From NCBI GenBank assembly GCA_945860165.1, contig CAMAPL010000023.1:1-35391 (forward strand): a stretch of DNA of 35,391 nt, in the 5' to 3' direction. Below are positions 8,438 through 15,757 of the stretch, piece by piece. Under the pieces are notes generated by a model, which worked only from the letters and a program-made list of their open reading frames with translations, did not search any database and was not told where the DNA came from. This DNA comes from Rhizobium sp. Q54 (GTDB lineage: Bacteria > Pseudomonadota > Alphaproteobacteria > Micropepsales > Micropepsaceae). The translations under genes were made by a program, and so were the position numbers. How positions within the stretch are numbered: position 1 is the stretch's first letter; each line of letters begins with the position of its first letter.

Positions 8438-9316
8438 TCAGGATTTTGGCTTTTCGTACAGCCGCGCCACGGCAGCGCCGTCCACCATCTCATTGTCGGC
8501 GGCGAAGGCGTGATAACGCTCGACCGCGCGGCTCAGCAGCGGCAGTTCCAGATTGTGCGCTTTCACAAAGGCCATGACATTCTTCAGGTCCTTGTCCAGC
8601 TGGCGGGCATAGCTGCGCGGGGGTACGTAATCGCGCGATTGCTGTTGGGGATAGATGCGCCGCAGCACGGTGCTGTCGGCCATGCCGCCGGCCAGCGCCC
8701 CGGGAAGGCGCGCCGCGTCTATGCCGGCCGCTTCCGCCAGCGCCAGGGTTTCGCCCATCAGCACATAGCCGACGCCGACAATTGCCTGGTTGATGATCTT
8801 GGCGGTCTGGCCCGCGCCCAGCGCGCCGATATGGGTGAGGTTGGCGGCCAAATCCGTCAGCACGGTGCTCGCCCGCGCCACATCGTCGTCCGCGCCGCCC
8901 ATCATGATGGTGAGATGGCCGTCGTCCGCCGCCACCGGTCCGCCCGAAATCGGCGCATCCACCCAGGCCATGCCAGTTTCGCGTTTCAGGCGCTCGGCAA
9001 GCGCAAGCGTGGTGTCGGGATTGATGGTGGACGTATCTATCAGAAGCGTCGCGCCCGATGCGGCGCGCGCCATGCCGTGCGGCCCAAAGCAGCATTGCTC
9101 CACCGCTTCGCCGTGCAGCACGCAGAAGATCACGATATCGCTGGCGGCCCGCACTGCGGCCGGGCTGTCCAGCACGGTGGCTCCCGGCACTTCGGCATAG
9201 CGGTCGGCTTCCAGATTCCACACCGCTACCGGCCAGCCCTGCGCCATCAACCGGCGCACCATCGGCGCACCCATGATGCCGATGCCGACAAAGCCGATCC
9301 GGGGACGCGCGGTCAC
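8438..9316 (-). CDS. GarR/3-hydroxyisobutyrate-type NAD(P)-dependent dehydrogenase
   Basis: The frame is open far upstream, but the real start is GTG 9316, which overlaps the amidohydrolase stop in a GTGA. This gives 292 residues. A Rossmann motif GIGIMG (11-16) comes first, the substrate signature DAPISGGP lies at 120-127, and GAGQTAKIINQ holds the catalytic lysine at about 173 with Asn177. The C-terminal helical domain is complete, and total length is normal for the beta-hydroxyacid dehydrogenase family (tartronate semialdehyde reductase, 3-hydroxyisobutyrate dehydrogenase). It likely reduces or oxidises a small hydroxy-acid or semialdehyde from sugar-acid breakdown in the cytosol. The exact substrate is unknown. 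Confidence 0.88.
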   Translation of the reverse strand: MTARPRIGFVGIGIMGAPMVRRLMAQGWPVAVWNLEADRYAEVPGATVLDSPAAVRAASDIVIFCVLHGEAVEQCCFGPHGMARAASGATLLIDTSTINPDTTLALAERLKRETGMAWVDAPISGGPVAADDGHLTIMMGGADDDVARASTVLTDLAANLTHIGALGAGQTAKIINQAIVGVGYVLMGETLALAEAAGIDAARLPGALAGGMADSTVLRRIYPQQQSRDYVPPRSYARQLDKDLKNVMAFVKAHNLELPLLSRAVERYHAFAADNEMVDGAAVARLYEKPKS

Positions 9317-10248
9317 GGCTTTGTTCCTTGGCTGAGGCGATAGATGCGCCTGGCGTTGTCGGCGAACAGTTTGCGCTGCACGGCAGTCCCCATTGTTCTT
9401 GTTGCTTCTGCAAAGCCGGAAAAGATGGTCGCCATGCTGCCGGCCAGGCCGTCCACCGGGAAGTTGCTGGCGAACATGCAGCGATCCTCTCCGAAGATTT
9501 TGATCGTGTCCAGAATGACCTGCTGGTTGCGCTCCAGGGTCCAGGGCTGGCCTGGTTCTCCCAGTCCGGAAATCTTGACGCAGACATTGGGCGCCGCCGC
9601 AAACAGTTTCATCGCCCGCCGCCAGCCTGCCAGTTCTTCCGCGCTGCGGTTTCGCGGCAGGCCGGTATGATTGAGGATGATGGGAATGCGGGGAAAGTCT
9701 GCGTTCAATCTGGCGCCGTCCTCCAGATGCCACCAGGGTGTCTGCAGGTCGAAGGAAAGATTGTATGTCTCCAGCAAGGCATAGCCGCGTCGCCAGGTCG
9801 GATCGTTCATCGAGCCGGGAACACCTTTTTCGATCCTGTCCGGCGCCGGCGCCGCTGCGGGCTTGTGCCGTATGCTCCGCACCAGCGCAAAGCGGGCCTG
9901 CTGGGCGAGGATATCGGCGGCGTCGGAGCGGTGCAGCGTGACATGGCACACCATGGCGGAGGGCAGGCCCGCCTGCTGCGCCAGATCGTGGACCCAGCGC
10001 GTTTCGCCGACAGAATCGGTACGGTCCCATTCGGTTTCGACAAAGACCGAACCCTCCAGCTTCATGCCAGCGGCATCGCGGCGGTAATCCGGCGGCATGT
10101 AGTTGCGCTTCAAGGCGCTGTAATCGCCATAGCGGAAAGGGATGGGGGGCTGATCGCGCAGCCAGGGAAGGTGATTCTTCTCCAGGTCCCAGAAATGCTG
10201 GTGGGCGTCGATAACAGGAATATCGGCCGGAAAACCGGGAAGGGTCAT
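9313..10248 (-). CDS. Amidohydrolase-family lactonase-like enzyme (COG3618)
   Basis: The 311-residue protein has no signal peptide. The first strand carries VIDAHQHFWD with metal-binding His16 and His18, followed by PWL. Later landmarks are GSVFVETEWD, LNHTGLPR (His), VCVKISGLG and RCMFASNFPVDG with the active-site Asp. This order fits the COG3618 TIM-barrel group, which includes L-fucono- and L-rhamnono-lactonases and 4-sulfomuconolactone hydrolase. It heads a minus-strand operon and overlaps the next gene by four bases. A sugar lactone made by a PQQ dehydrogenase is an attractive substrate, but a muconolactone-like aromatic intermediate cannot be excluded. Confidence 0.85.
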   Translation of the reverse strand: MTLPGFPADIPVIDAHQHFWDLEKNHLPWLRDQPPIPFRYGDYSALKRNYMPPDYRRDAAGMKLEGSVFVETEWDRTDSVGETRWVHDLAQQAGLPSAMVCHVTLHRSDAADILAQQARFALVRSIRHKPAAAPAPDRIEKGVPGSMNDPTWRRGYALLETYNLSFDLQTPWWHLEDGARLNADFPRIPIILNHTGLPRNRSAEELAGWRRAMKLFAAAPNVCVKISGLGEPGQPWTLERNQQVILDTIKIFGEDRCMFASNFPVDGLAGSMATIFSGFAEATRTMGTAVQRKLFADNARRIYRLSQGTKP

Positions 10249-10287
10249 GGCGGCATACTCTTAATATTACATGGGCCAGAAAAAGCG

Positions 10288-10299
10288 GGTCATTTGACC
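10288..10299. promoter_or_regulatory. Small palindrome in divergent promoter region
   Basis: GGTCA-TT-TGACC at 10288-10299 is a perfect five-base inverted repeat midway between the divergent amidohydrolase and hyuA starts. Its position suits an operator for both operons. The arms are short, so chance occurrence is quite possible. Confidence 0.25.
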
Positions 10300-10353
10300 G
10301 GCTGGAATGAGTCCGTCAGACTGAAATTCAAGGGTCGGGGGACAATCTAGCAT

Positions 10354-12462
10354 ATGAGTACCGGTAAGCACCGCATCGCCATTGATGTCGGGGGCACATT
10401 CACCGATCTGGTCGTATCCAATTCCGACGGTTCCGCCCGAACCCTCAAGCTTCTGTCCACCCCGGACGATTACAGCCGGGCGATTGTCGATGGCCTGGCC
10501 CGGCTTTTCTCCGACGGCACGACCGACCCCAAGGCAGTTGTCAGCCTGGTGCATGCCTTTACCGTGGCGACCAACGCGCTTCTGACCGGGCATGGCGCCA
10601 AGGTGGCGCTGATCACCACCCGGGGCTTTCGCGACATTCTGGAAATCGCGCGCCTTCGGATGCCCCAGCTTTACAACATGGACTGGGACAAGCCGCGCCC
10701 GCTGGTGCCGCGCCGCCTGCGCTTTGAGATCGAGGAGCGGATGGATGCGGACGGCAAGGTGGTCCTGCCGCTGGATGCCGCCAGTGTGATCGCGGCGGTG
10801 GAGAAAATGCGCAAGCAGGAGGTCGACTCCGTCGCGGTGTGCCTGCTGCACTCTTATATAAACCCGGCGCATGAGCAGGCGGTGATGGAATTGCTGCGCC
10901 AGCATGCGCCCGAACTTTCCATTTCCGCTTCGCACCAGGTGCTGCCGGAAATCCGCGAATATGAACGCACCAGCACCACGGTGGTGAACGCCTTTGTGAA
11001 ACCGGTGGTCGACCGCTATCTCGCCTCGGTGGAAAACGGCGTCAAGCGGCTTGGCGTCAATGCGCCCCTGATGGTGATGCAGTCGTCGGGCGGCATCATC
11101 ACGGCCGATACCGCGCGCGCCTTTCCCGCCTATTGCGTGGAATCGGGACCGGCCGCCGGCGCCATCGGCGCAGCGGCGTTAGGCGAGATGCTGGGCGAAG
11201 CCAATATCATCGCCTTCGACATGGGTGGCACCACCGCCAAGGCCTGTTTGATCGAGGGCGGCGAACCCCGCCTGACTGATGAAATGGAAGTGGGCGCGGG
11301 CATCAATATCGGTCAGCGGCTGCTGGGCGGCGGTGGCTATCTGGTGCGCTCGCCCACCATCGACCTGGCCGAGATCGGCGCCGGCGGCGGCAGCCTCGCC
11401 TGGATCGACAAGGGCGGGGCCTTGCGTGTCGGCCCCGACAGTGCGGGCGCTGATCCGGGTCCGGCTTGCTATGGCCGGGGCGGCACGCGCCCGACCGTGA
11501 CCGACGCCAATGTCATTCTGGGCTTCTTGAATCCATCGCATCTGCTGGACGGCGACATGCCGATCGACAAAATGTGCGCCGAAGACGCCATCCGCATCCA
11601 TGTCGCGCAGCCGCTGGGCCTGTCCTTGCACGAAGCCGCCTACGGCATTCATGCCGTGGTCAATGGCGCCATGACGCGGGCGATCCAGGCGGTGTCGAGC
11701 GAGATCGGCCGCAGCCCACGCGAATTCGCCATGGTGGCGTTCGGCGGCAATGGCGCGGTGCATGGCGCCACCTTGGCGGCCCATGCCGGGATTTCCGACA
11801 TTATTATACCGCCGGCTTCCGGCGTGTTCAGCGCGTTGGGCTTGTTATTTGCATGTATCCAGCATCGGCTGGTGGCAGTTTTCTGGCATGACGTGGACAA
11901 GGTAGATTGCGAGGCGCTCAACGCGCGTGCCCGCCAGCTTCTCCATGACGCGTCCGAAATGATGACGGCCGAAGGCGTGCCGACTGCCCATACCGAACTG
12001 CATCTGGTGCTGGAGATGCGCTATGCCGGCCAGAGTTCCGAACTTGGCATTCCCATCGCATCGCCCATAGTGACTCGCCAGATTCTCGATGAGGTGACCG
12101 AGCAGTTCCACCAGGAGCATGAGCGCACTTACGGCTATTGCAGCCGGACGGAACGGGTGCAGATTGTAAACCTGCGCCTGCGGGCCCGCAGCATGGACCG
12201 GCAGGACCATCTGCCGGCGCCGTCCGCGCTCAGAACCCAAAAGGCGAATGGCGCTTCGCCCAGCTCGTCGGAACGCCCGGTCTATTTTGGCGACAAGGGC
12301 TGGGTGACGACACCGGTGATCCGCCGAACCGCCCTGAACGAACAACCCCGCCAGGGGCCGCTGATCGTCGAGGAATATGACACGACCATCATCGTGCCGC
12401 CGGACGCGTCGGCCCGCGCGATTGCCGGAACTGTTCGCATCCGGCTGGATCAGGCAGAATAG
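10354..12462 (+). CDS. hyuA: Hydantoinase A / acetone carboxylase beta-type ATPase subunit
   Basis: The 702-residue protein opens with RIAIDVGGTFTDLVV (7-21), the phosphate-binding motif of the ASKHA-fold HyuA/OplA family. Next come the typical TVATNALL, LITTRGFRDILEIAR and VCLLHSYINPAHE. A second ATPase motif, NIIAFDMGGTTAKACLIEGG, lies at about 285-304, and AFGGNGAVHG follows near 467. Length is normal. These subunits use ATP to activate a carbonyl or amide: N-methylhydantoin, 5-oxoproline, acetone, acetophenone or caprolactam in known members. Together with the next gene it forms the two-subunit enzyme. A GGGGGA site lies 11 bases before the ATG. The substrate cannot be told; the link to a D-threonine-aldolase-like gene suggests a nitrogen-containing compound. 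Confidence 0.9.
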   Translation: MSTGKHRIAIDVGGTFTDLVVSNSDGSARTLKLLSTPDDYSRAIVDGLARLFSDGTTDPKAVVSLVHAFTVATNALLTGHGAKVALITTRGFRDILEIARLRMPQLYNMDWDKPRPLVPRRLRFEIEERMDADGKVVLPLDAASVIAAVEKMRKQEVDSVAVCLLHSYINPAHEQAVMELLRQHAPELSISASHQVLPEIREYERTSTTVVNAFVKPVVDRYLASVENGVKRLGVNAPLMVMQSSGGIITADTARAFPAYCVESGPAAGAIGAAALGEMLGEANIIAFDMGGTTAKACLIEGGEPRLTDEMEVGAGINIGQRLLGGGGYLVRSPTIDLAEIGAGGGSLAWIDKGGALRVGPDSAGADPGPACYGRGGTRPTVTDANVILGFLNPSHLLDGDMPIDKMCAEDAIRIHVAQPLGLSLHEAAYGIHAVVNGAMTRAIQAVSSEIGRSPREFAMVAFGGNGAVHGATLAAHAGISDIIIPPASGVFSALGLLFACIQHRLVAVFWHDVDKVDCEALNARARQLLHDASEMMTAEGVPTAHTELHLVLEMRYAGQSSELGIPIASPIVTRQILDEVTEQFHQEHERTYGYCSRTERVQIVNLRLRARSMDRQDHLPAPSALRTQKANGASPSSSERPVYFGDKGWVTTPVIRRTALNEQPRQGPLIVEEYDTTIIVPPDASARAIAGTVRIRLDQAE

Positions 12463-12466
12463 ACCC

Positions 12467-14197
12467 ATGAAACCCGATCCGATCCGCCTCGAACTGATGA
12501 AAAACGCCTTCGCGGCGATTGCCGATGAAATGGCGGCGACCGTGGTGCGTACCGCGCGTTCCTCGGTGATCAAGGAGGCGATGGATTTCTCCACCGGACT
12601 TTTGGACCCTGGTGGCAATTTGGTCGCACAGGGGCTTTGCCTGCCGGTCCATATGGGGTCGTTCCCGCCGACCCTGGCGACGGTGCTGAAGAAGTTCGAC
12701 GGGCAGATCCGGCCCGGCGATGTCTATGCGCTGAACGATCCCTATCTCGGCAGCGGCTTGCACCTGCCAGATATCTTTGTCTTCAAGCCTATATTTTTCG
12801 AAGACAAGCTTCTGGCCTTTGCGGCAGCGATCGGTCACCAGACCGACATCGGCGGACGTGTCGCCGGCGGCAATGCCTGCGACAATACCGAGATATTCCA
12901 GGAAGGGTTGCGCATACCGCCGTTGCGCGTGATCGATCAGGGAAAACCGGTCGACGCCTTTTTCGACATTCTGCGGCTGAATGTGCGGGTGCCGGAAACG
13001 GTGATCGGCGACGTCAATGCCACCATCGCTGCCTGCACGCGCGGCGAGCGCGCTTTGATCGCGCTGGCCAAAAAGCATGGCGCCGAGGCCCTCGTCAGCG
13101 ACATGGCCAACCTGCTGGATTATTCCGAGGCGGTGACGCGCTCGGAGTTTGCCGCCTTTCCAGACGGCACCTGGGAGTTCGAGGATTTCCTGGACGATGA
13201 TGGCTTCAGCGAGGACCCGATCCGGATTTTAGCCCGCATCATCAAAAAGGGCAGCGATATCACGGTAGATTTCACCGGCACATCGCCCCAGGTGAAAGGC
13301 TCGATCAACCTCCCCATCGCCATGACGCAGTCCAGCGTCTTTGCCTGCCTGCGGTCGGTAATCGATCCGAACCTGCCGACCAATTCCGGCTTCATGCGAC
13401 CGATCCATGTCATTGCCGAACCCGGCTCCATCGTTCATCCGATTTCGCCCGCTCCCGTCGCGGCGCGCGGCCTTACCTCCATGCGCGTGACCGAAGCGGT
13501 GTGGGGCGCGCTGGCCCAGATGCTGCCCCATAAAGTGTTCGCCTGCGGCGCGCAGGGCGATTTCGGCGTCACCATCGCCGGGTACCGCGCCGAGCAGCGG
13601 CCCTTTGTGCTGCTGGAATTTCTGTTCGGTACCTGGGGCGGGCGTCCCAACAAGGACGCCATCGACGCCCTGTCATCGCTAGCGGTGAATTATTCCAACA
13701 CGCCGGTCGAAGTCGTGGAGCGTGAGCAGCCGATCCGCATCGAGGAATATGCCATGCGCCAGGATTCCTGCGGCGCAGGAAAATTCCGTGGTGGCATGGG
13801 GTTGGTGCGGGAGTATCAGTTAACCGGCGTGGACGAGGCGGTGCTGCAGGTCCGCAGCGACCGCCAGAAATTCCAGCCCTTTGGGTTGAAGGGCGGTAAT
13901 CCTGGCGCCAATGCCGCCAATCGCCTGCGCGAGGCGGACGGCAAGGAAATCGCATTGCCGGGAAAATTCATGCGCACTTTCAAGCGCGGCGAACGCTATC
14001 GCGCCCAGCTGGCGGGCGGTGGCGGCTGGGGCGATGCCTTTGCCCGCGCTCCCGACATGGTCTGGCAGGATGTGCTGGACGAAAAAGTCTCGCGCGACAG
14101 CGCGGCACGGGACTATGGCGTGGTGATCGGCGCTGACGGCGTACTGGATGCCCTGGGGACGGAGCGCCTGCGGTCGGCGCGCCGCGCCGCCGAATGA
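12467..14197 (+). CDS. hyuB: Hydantoinase B / acetone carboxylase alpha-type subunit
   Basis: The frame opens upstream, but ATG 12467, four bases after the hyuA stop, gives the family N-terminus PIRLELMKNAFAAIADEMAATVVRTA. The 576-residue protein shows FSTGLLDPGGNLVAQG, PGDVYALNDPYLGSGLHLPDI, GHQTDIGGRVAGG, ITVDFTGTSPQVKGSIN, NSGFMRPIHV and GAGKFRGGMGLVREY in the expected order. Length is slightly above the usual 520-560 residues. It is the partner of HyuA in an ATP-dependent hydrolase or carboxylase. Its stop overlaps the next start in ATGA, so the three products are probably made in balance. No third small subunit of acetone carboxylase type is present, favouring the hydantoinase/oxoprolinase-like branch. 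Confidence 0.9.
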   Translation: MKPDPIRLELMKNAFAAIADEMAATVVRTARSSVIKEAMDFSTGLLDPGGNLVAQGLCLPVHMGSFPPTLATVLKKFDGQIRPGDVYALNDPYLGSGLHLPDIFVFKPIFFEDKLLAFAAAIGHQTDIGGRVAGGNACDNTEIFQEGLRIPPLRVIDQGKPVDAFFDILRLNVRVPETVIGDVNATIAACTRGERALIALAKKHGAEALVSDMANLLDYSEAVTRSEFAAFPDGTWEFEDFLDDDGFSEDPIRILARIIKKGSDITVDFTGTSPQVKGSINLPIAMTQSSVFACLRSVIDPNLPTNSGFMRPIHVIAEPGSIVHPISPAPVAARGLTSMRVTEAVWGALAQMLPHKVFACGAQGDFGVTIAGYRAEQRPFVLLEFLFGTWGGRPNKDAIDALSSLAVNYSNTPVEVVEREQPIRIEEYAMRQDSCGAGKFRGGMGLVREYQLTGVDEAVLQVRSDRQKFQPFGLKGGNPGANAANRLREADGKEIALPGKFMRTFKRGERYRAQLAGGGGWGDAFARAPDMVWQDVLDEKVSRDSAARDYGVVIGADGVLDALGTERLRSARRAAE

Positions 14198-15276
14198 GCA
14201 CGCCTAAATCTGAACTTGATACGCCAGCGCTGCTGGTCGATCTCGACGTGATGGAAGCCAATATCGCCCATGTCGCGGCAGCCTGCCGGGCGCAGGGTGT
14301 TGCCTGGCGGCCGCATGTCAAAAGTCACAAGACGGTTGAGATCGCGCAGCTACAGATCGCCGCCGGCGCCATTGGCGTCACCTGCGCCAAGCTGGGGGAG
14401 GCGGAAGTCCTGGCGGCAGCGGGCATCCACGACATTTTGATCGCCAACCAGATCGTCGGCCCCATCAAGATGCGCCGCCTGATGGCGCTGCCGCGCGAAG
14501 TAGATGTGATCGTGTCGGTCGACAGTGCGCATAATGTCGCGGAACTGGCGGATGCCGCCAAGGCCGCCGGCAGAAAGCTTCGTGTCGTGATAGAGGTCAA
14601 TACCGGTATGGACCGTGCCGGGGTCGAGCCGGGTGTGCCGGCGGTGGCGCTGGCCGCTATCATCGCTAAGTATCCTTCGTTGCGTCTTGTCGGGGTGATG
14701 GGCTGGGAAGCGCATGTCACGGCCATACAAGATCCAACCATAAAAGCTGAAGCCGTCGCCGACGCCGTCGCACTTCTGACCGATAGTGCTGAGGCTTGCC
14801 GTGAAGCGGGGCATGACATGTCCATCGTCAGCTGCGGCGGCACCGGCACACTGCTGTATTGCGTTAGTCAGCCAGGCGTCACGGAAGTGCAGGTGGGCGG
14901 CGCCATCTTTAACGATGAGCATTACCGCACTCACTACAGTATCGAACTACCTTGTGCCCTGACGGTGCTGACCACCGTCATCAGCCGCCCCAACCCGACG
15001 CGCGTGATCCTGGATGCCGGCCGCAAGGCGATGAGCAACGACATGGCTCTGCCGCGGCCGCTGATCTTGCCCGATATTTCATCGGTGAAATTGTCGGCCG
15101 AGCATGCCCAGATCGAACTGAGCGCGCCCAGTGATACTCCCAAAATCGGAGACAAGATCGAACTGGTCGTTGGCTATAGCGATACCACCATCCACCTGCA
15201 TGAAGAGATGGTTGCCTTGCGTGGCGGCATCGTCGAAGCGGTGTGGAAGGTGGCGGGACGCGGCAAGATCAAATGA
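14194..15276 (+). CDS. D-threonine aldolase / D-serine dehydratase-like PLP enzyme
   Basis: The 360-residue protein of the fold-type III, alanine-racemase-like family begins LDTPALLVDLDVMEANI. It carries the PLP-lysine motif RPHVKSHKT with Lys43. GVTCAKLGEAEVL, EVNTGMDRAGVEPG, VSCGGTGT and QVGGAIFNDEHY follow. Known members cleave D-threonine and other D-beta-hydroxy amino acids or dehydrate D-serine, using PLP and a divalent metal. In the C-terminal metal motif (commonly HxDPTVNLHD or HxC) this protein reads GYSDTTIHLH, so the usual His is Tyr328 while Asp330 is kept. That may alter metal use or reaction. It overlaps both neighbours by four bases, which ties it to the HyuAB reaction. Confidence 0.85.
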   Translation: MSTPKSELDTPALLVDLDVMEANIAHVAAACRAQGVAWRPHVKSHKTVEIAQLQIAAGAIGVTCAKLGEAEVLAAAGIHDILIANQIVGPIKMRRLMALPREVDVIVSVDSAHNVAELADAAKAAGRKLRVVIEVNTGMDRAGVEPGVPAVALAAIIAKYPSLRLVGVMGWEAHVTAIQDPTIKAEAVADAVALLTDSAEACREAGHDMSIVSCGGTGTLLYCVSQPGVTEVQVGGAIFNDEHYRTHYSIELPCALTVLTTVISRPNPTRVILDAGRKAMSNDMALPRPLILPDISSVKLSAEHAQIELSAPSDTPKIGDKIELVVGYSDTTIHLHEEMVALRGGIVEAVWKVAGRGKIK

Positions 15277-15746
15277 GTTTGGGCACTGTCCTTGCCGCGC
15301 CCGGCGAGGAGAATAATTTTCAAAACGCGTATATCGAACTAGTCCTAGCATCTTATATTCGGATAACGGGCAATATGCCGATTGTGGATGGGCCGGCGGG
15401 CTAGAGCGCCTGGTCCGGCGACTTCGCGTTACTCACCCATCGCGGTGGCCCGGAAGCAAGCTTGAACTATGGCAACAGGTTCGCCCTCGATTTGTGGGAA
15501 TGCAACTGGGATCATTTTACCGCCACGCTCTCTAACGCCACCGCGCCCGAAGAAGGCCGCGCCGCGCGTGAGGAGATGATGCAGCGGGTCATGCAGAATA
15601 GTTTTGTCACCGGTTATAGCGGCCACCGGGTCAGCCGTACCGGCCGCCTGTTCCTGATCCAGGACGTCACCATCTGGCGATTGCTGGACGAAAGCGGGAC
15701 AAGTTTTGGGGCCGGCGCGTTTTTCCGCCAATACCTGTATCTCTGA
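15273..15746 (+). pseudogene. MEKHLA-domain protein gene interrupted by an in-frame amber codon
   Basis: ATG 15273 overlaps the stop of the preceding gene (ATGA) and starts a frame of 157 codons broken only by TAG at 15402-15404 (codon 44). The first part reads ENNFQNAYIELVLASYIRITG and the second FALLTHRGGPEASLNYGNRFALDLWE, NSFVTGYSGHRVSRTGRLF and DVTIWRLLDE. Both match the PAS-like MEKHLA domain in one continuous frame. An internal TTG at 15462 could restart a 94-residue fragment. MEKHLA proteins are small presumed ligand-sensing proteins of unknown role. One base change would restore the gene. Stop-codon reassignment is unlikely, since TAG ends other genes here, such as the PQQ gene at 3673. 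Confidence 0.75.
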
Positions 15747-15757
15747 GGTCGCTTCTG

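Noticed and set aside
9317-10030. Upstream extension of the GarR-like dehydrogenase frame
   Set aside because: The extension overlaps the amidohydrolase in another frame and has non-protein-like composition; GTG 9316 with its GTGA overlap gives the normal N-terminus.
15273-15746. Amber codon reassignment (TAG as sense) in this organism
   Set aside because: TAG is used as the natural terminator of intact genes here (for example 3671-3673 and 12460-12462), so a nonsense mutation is simpler.
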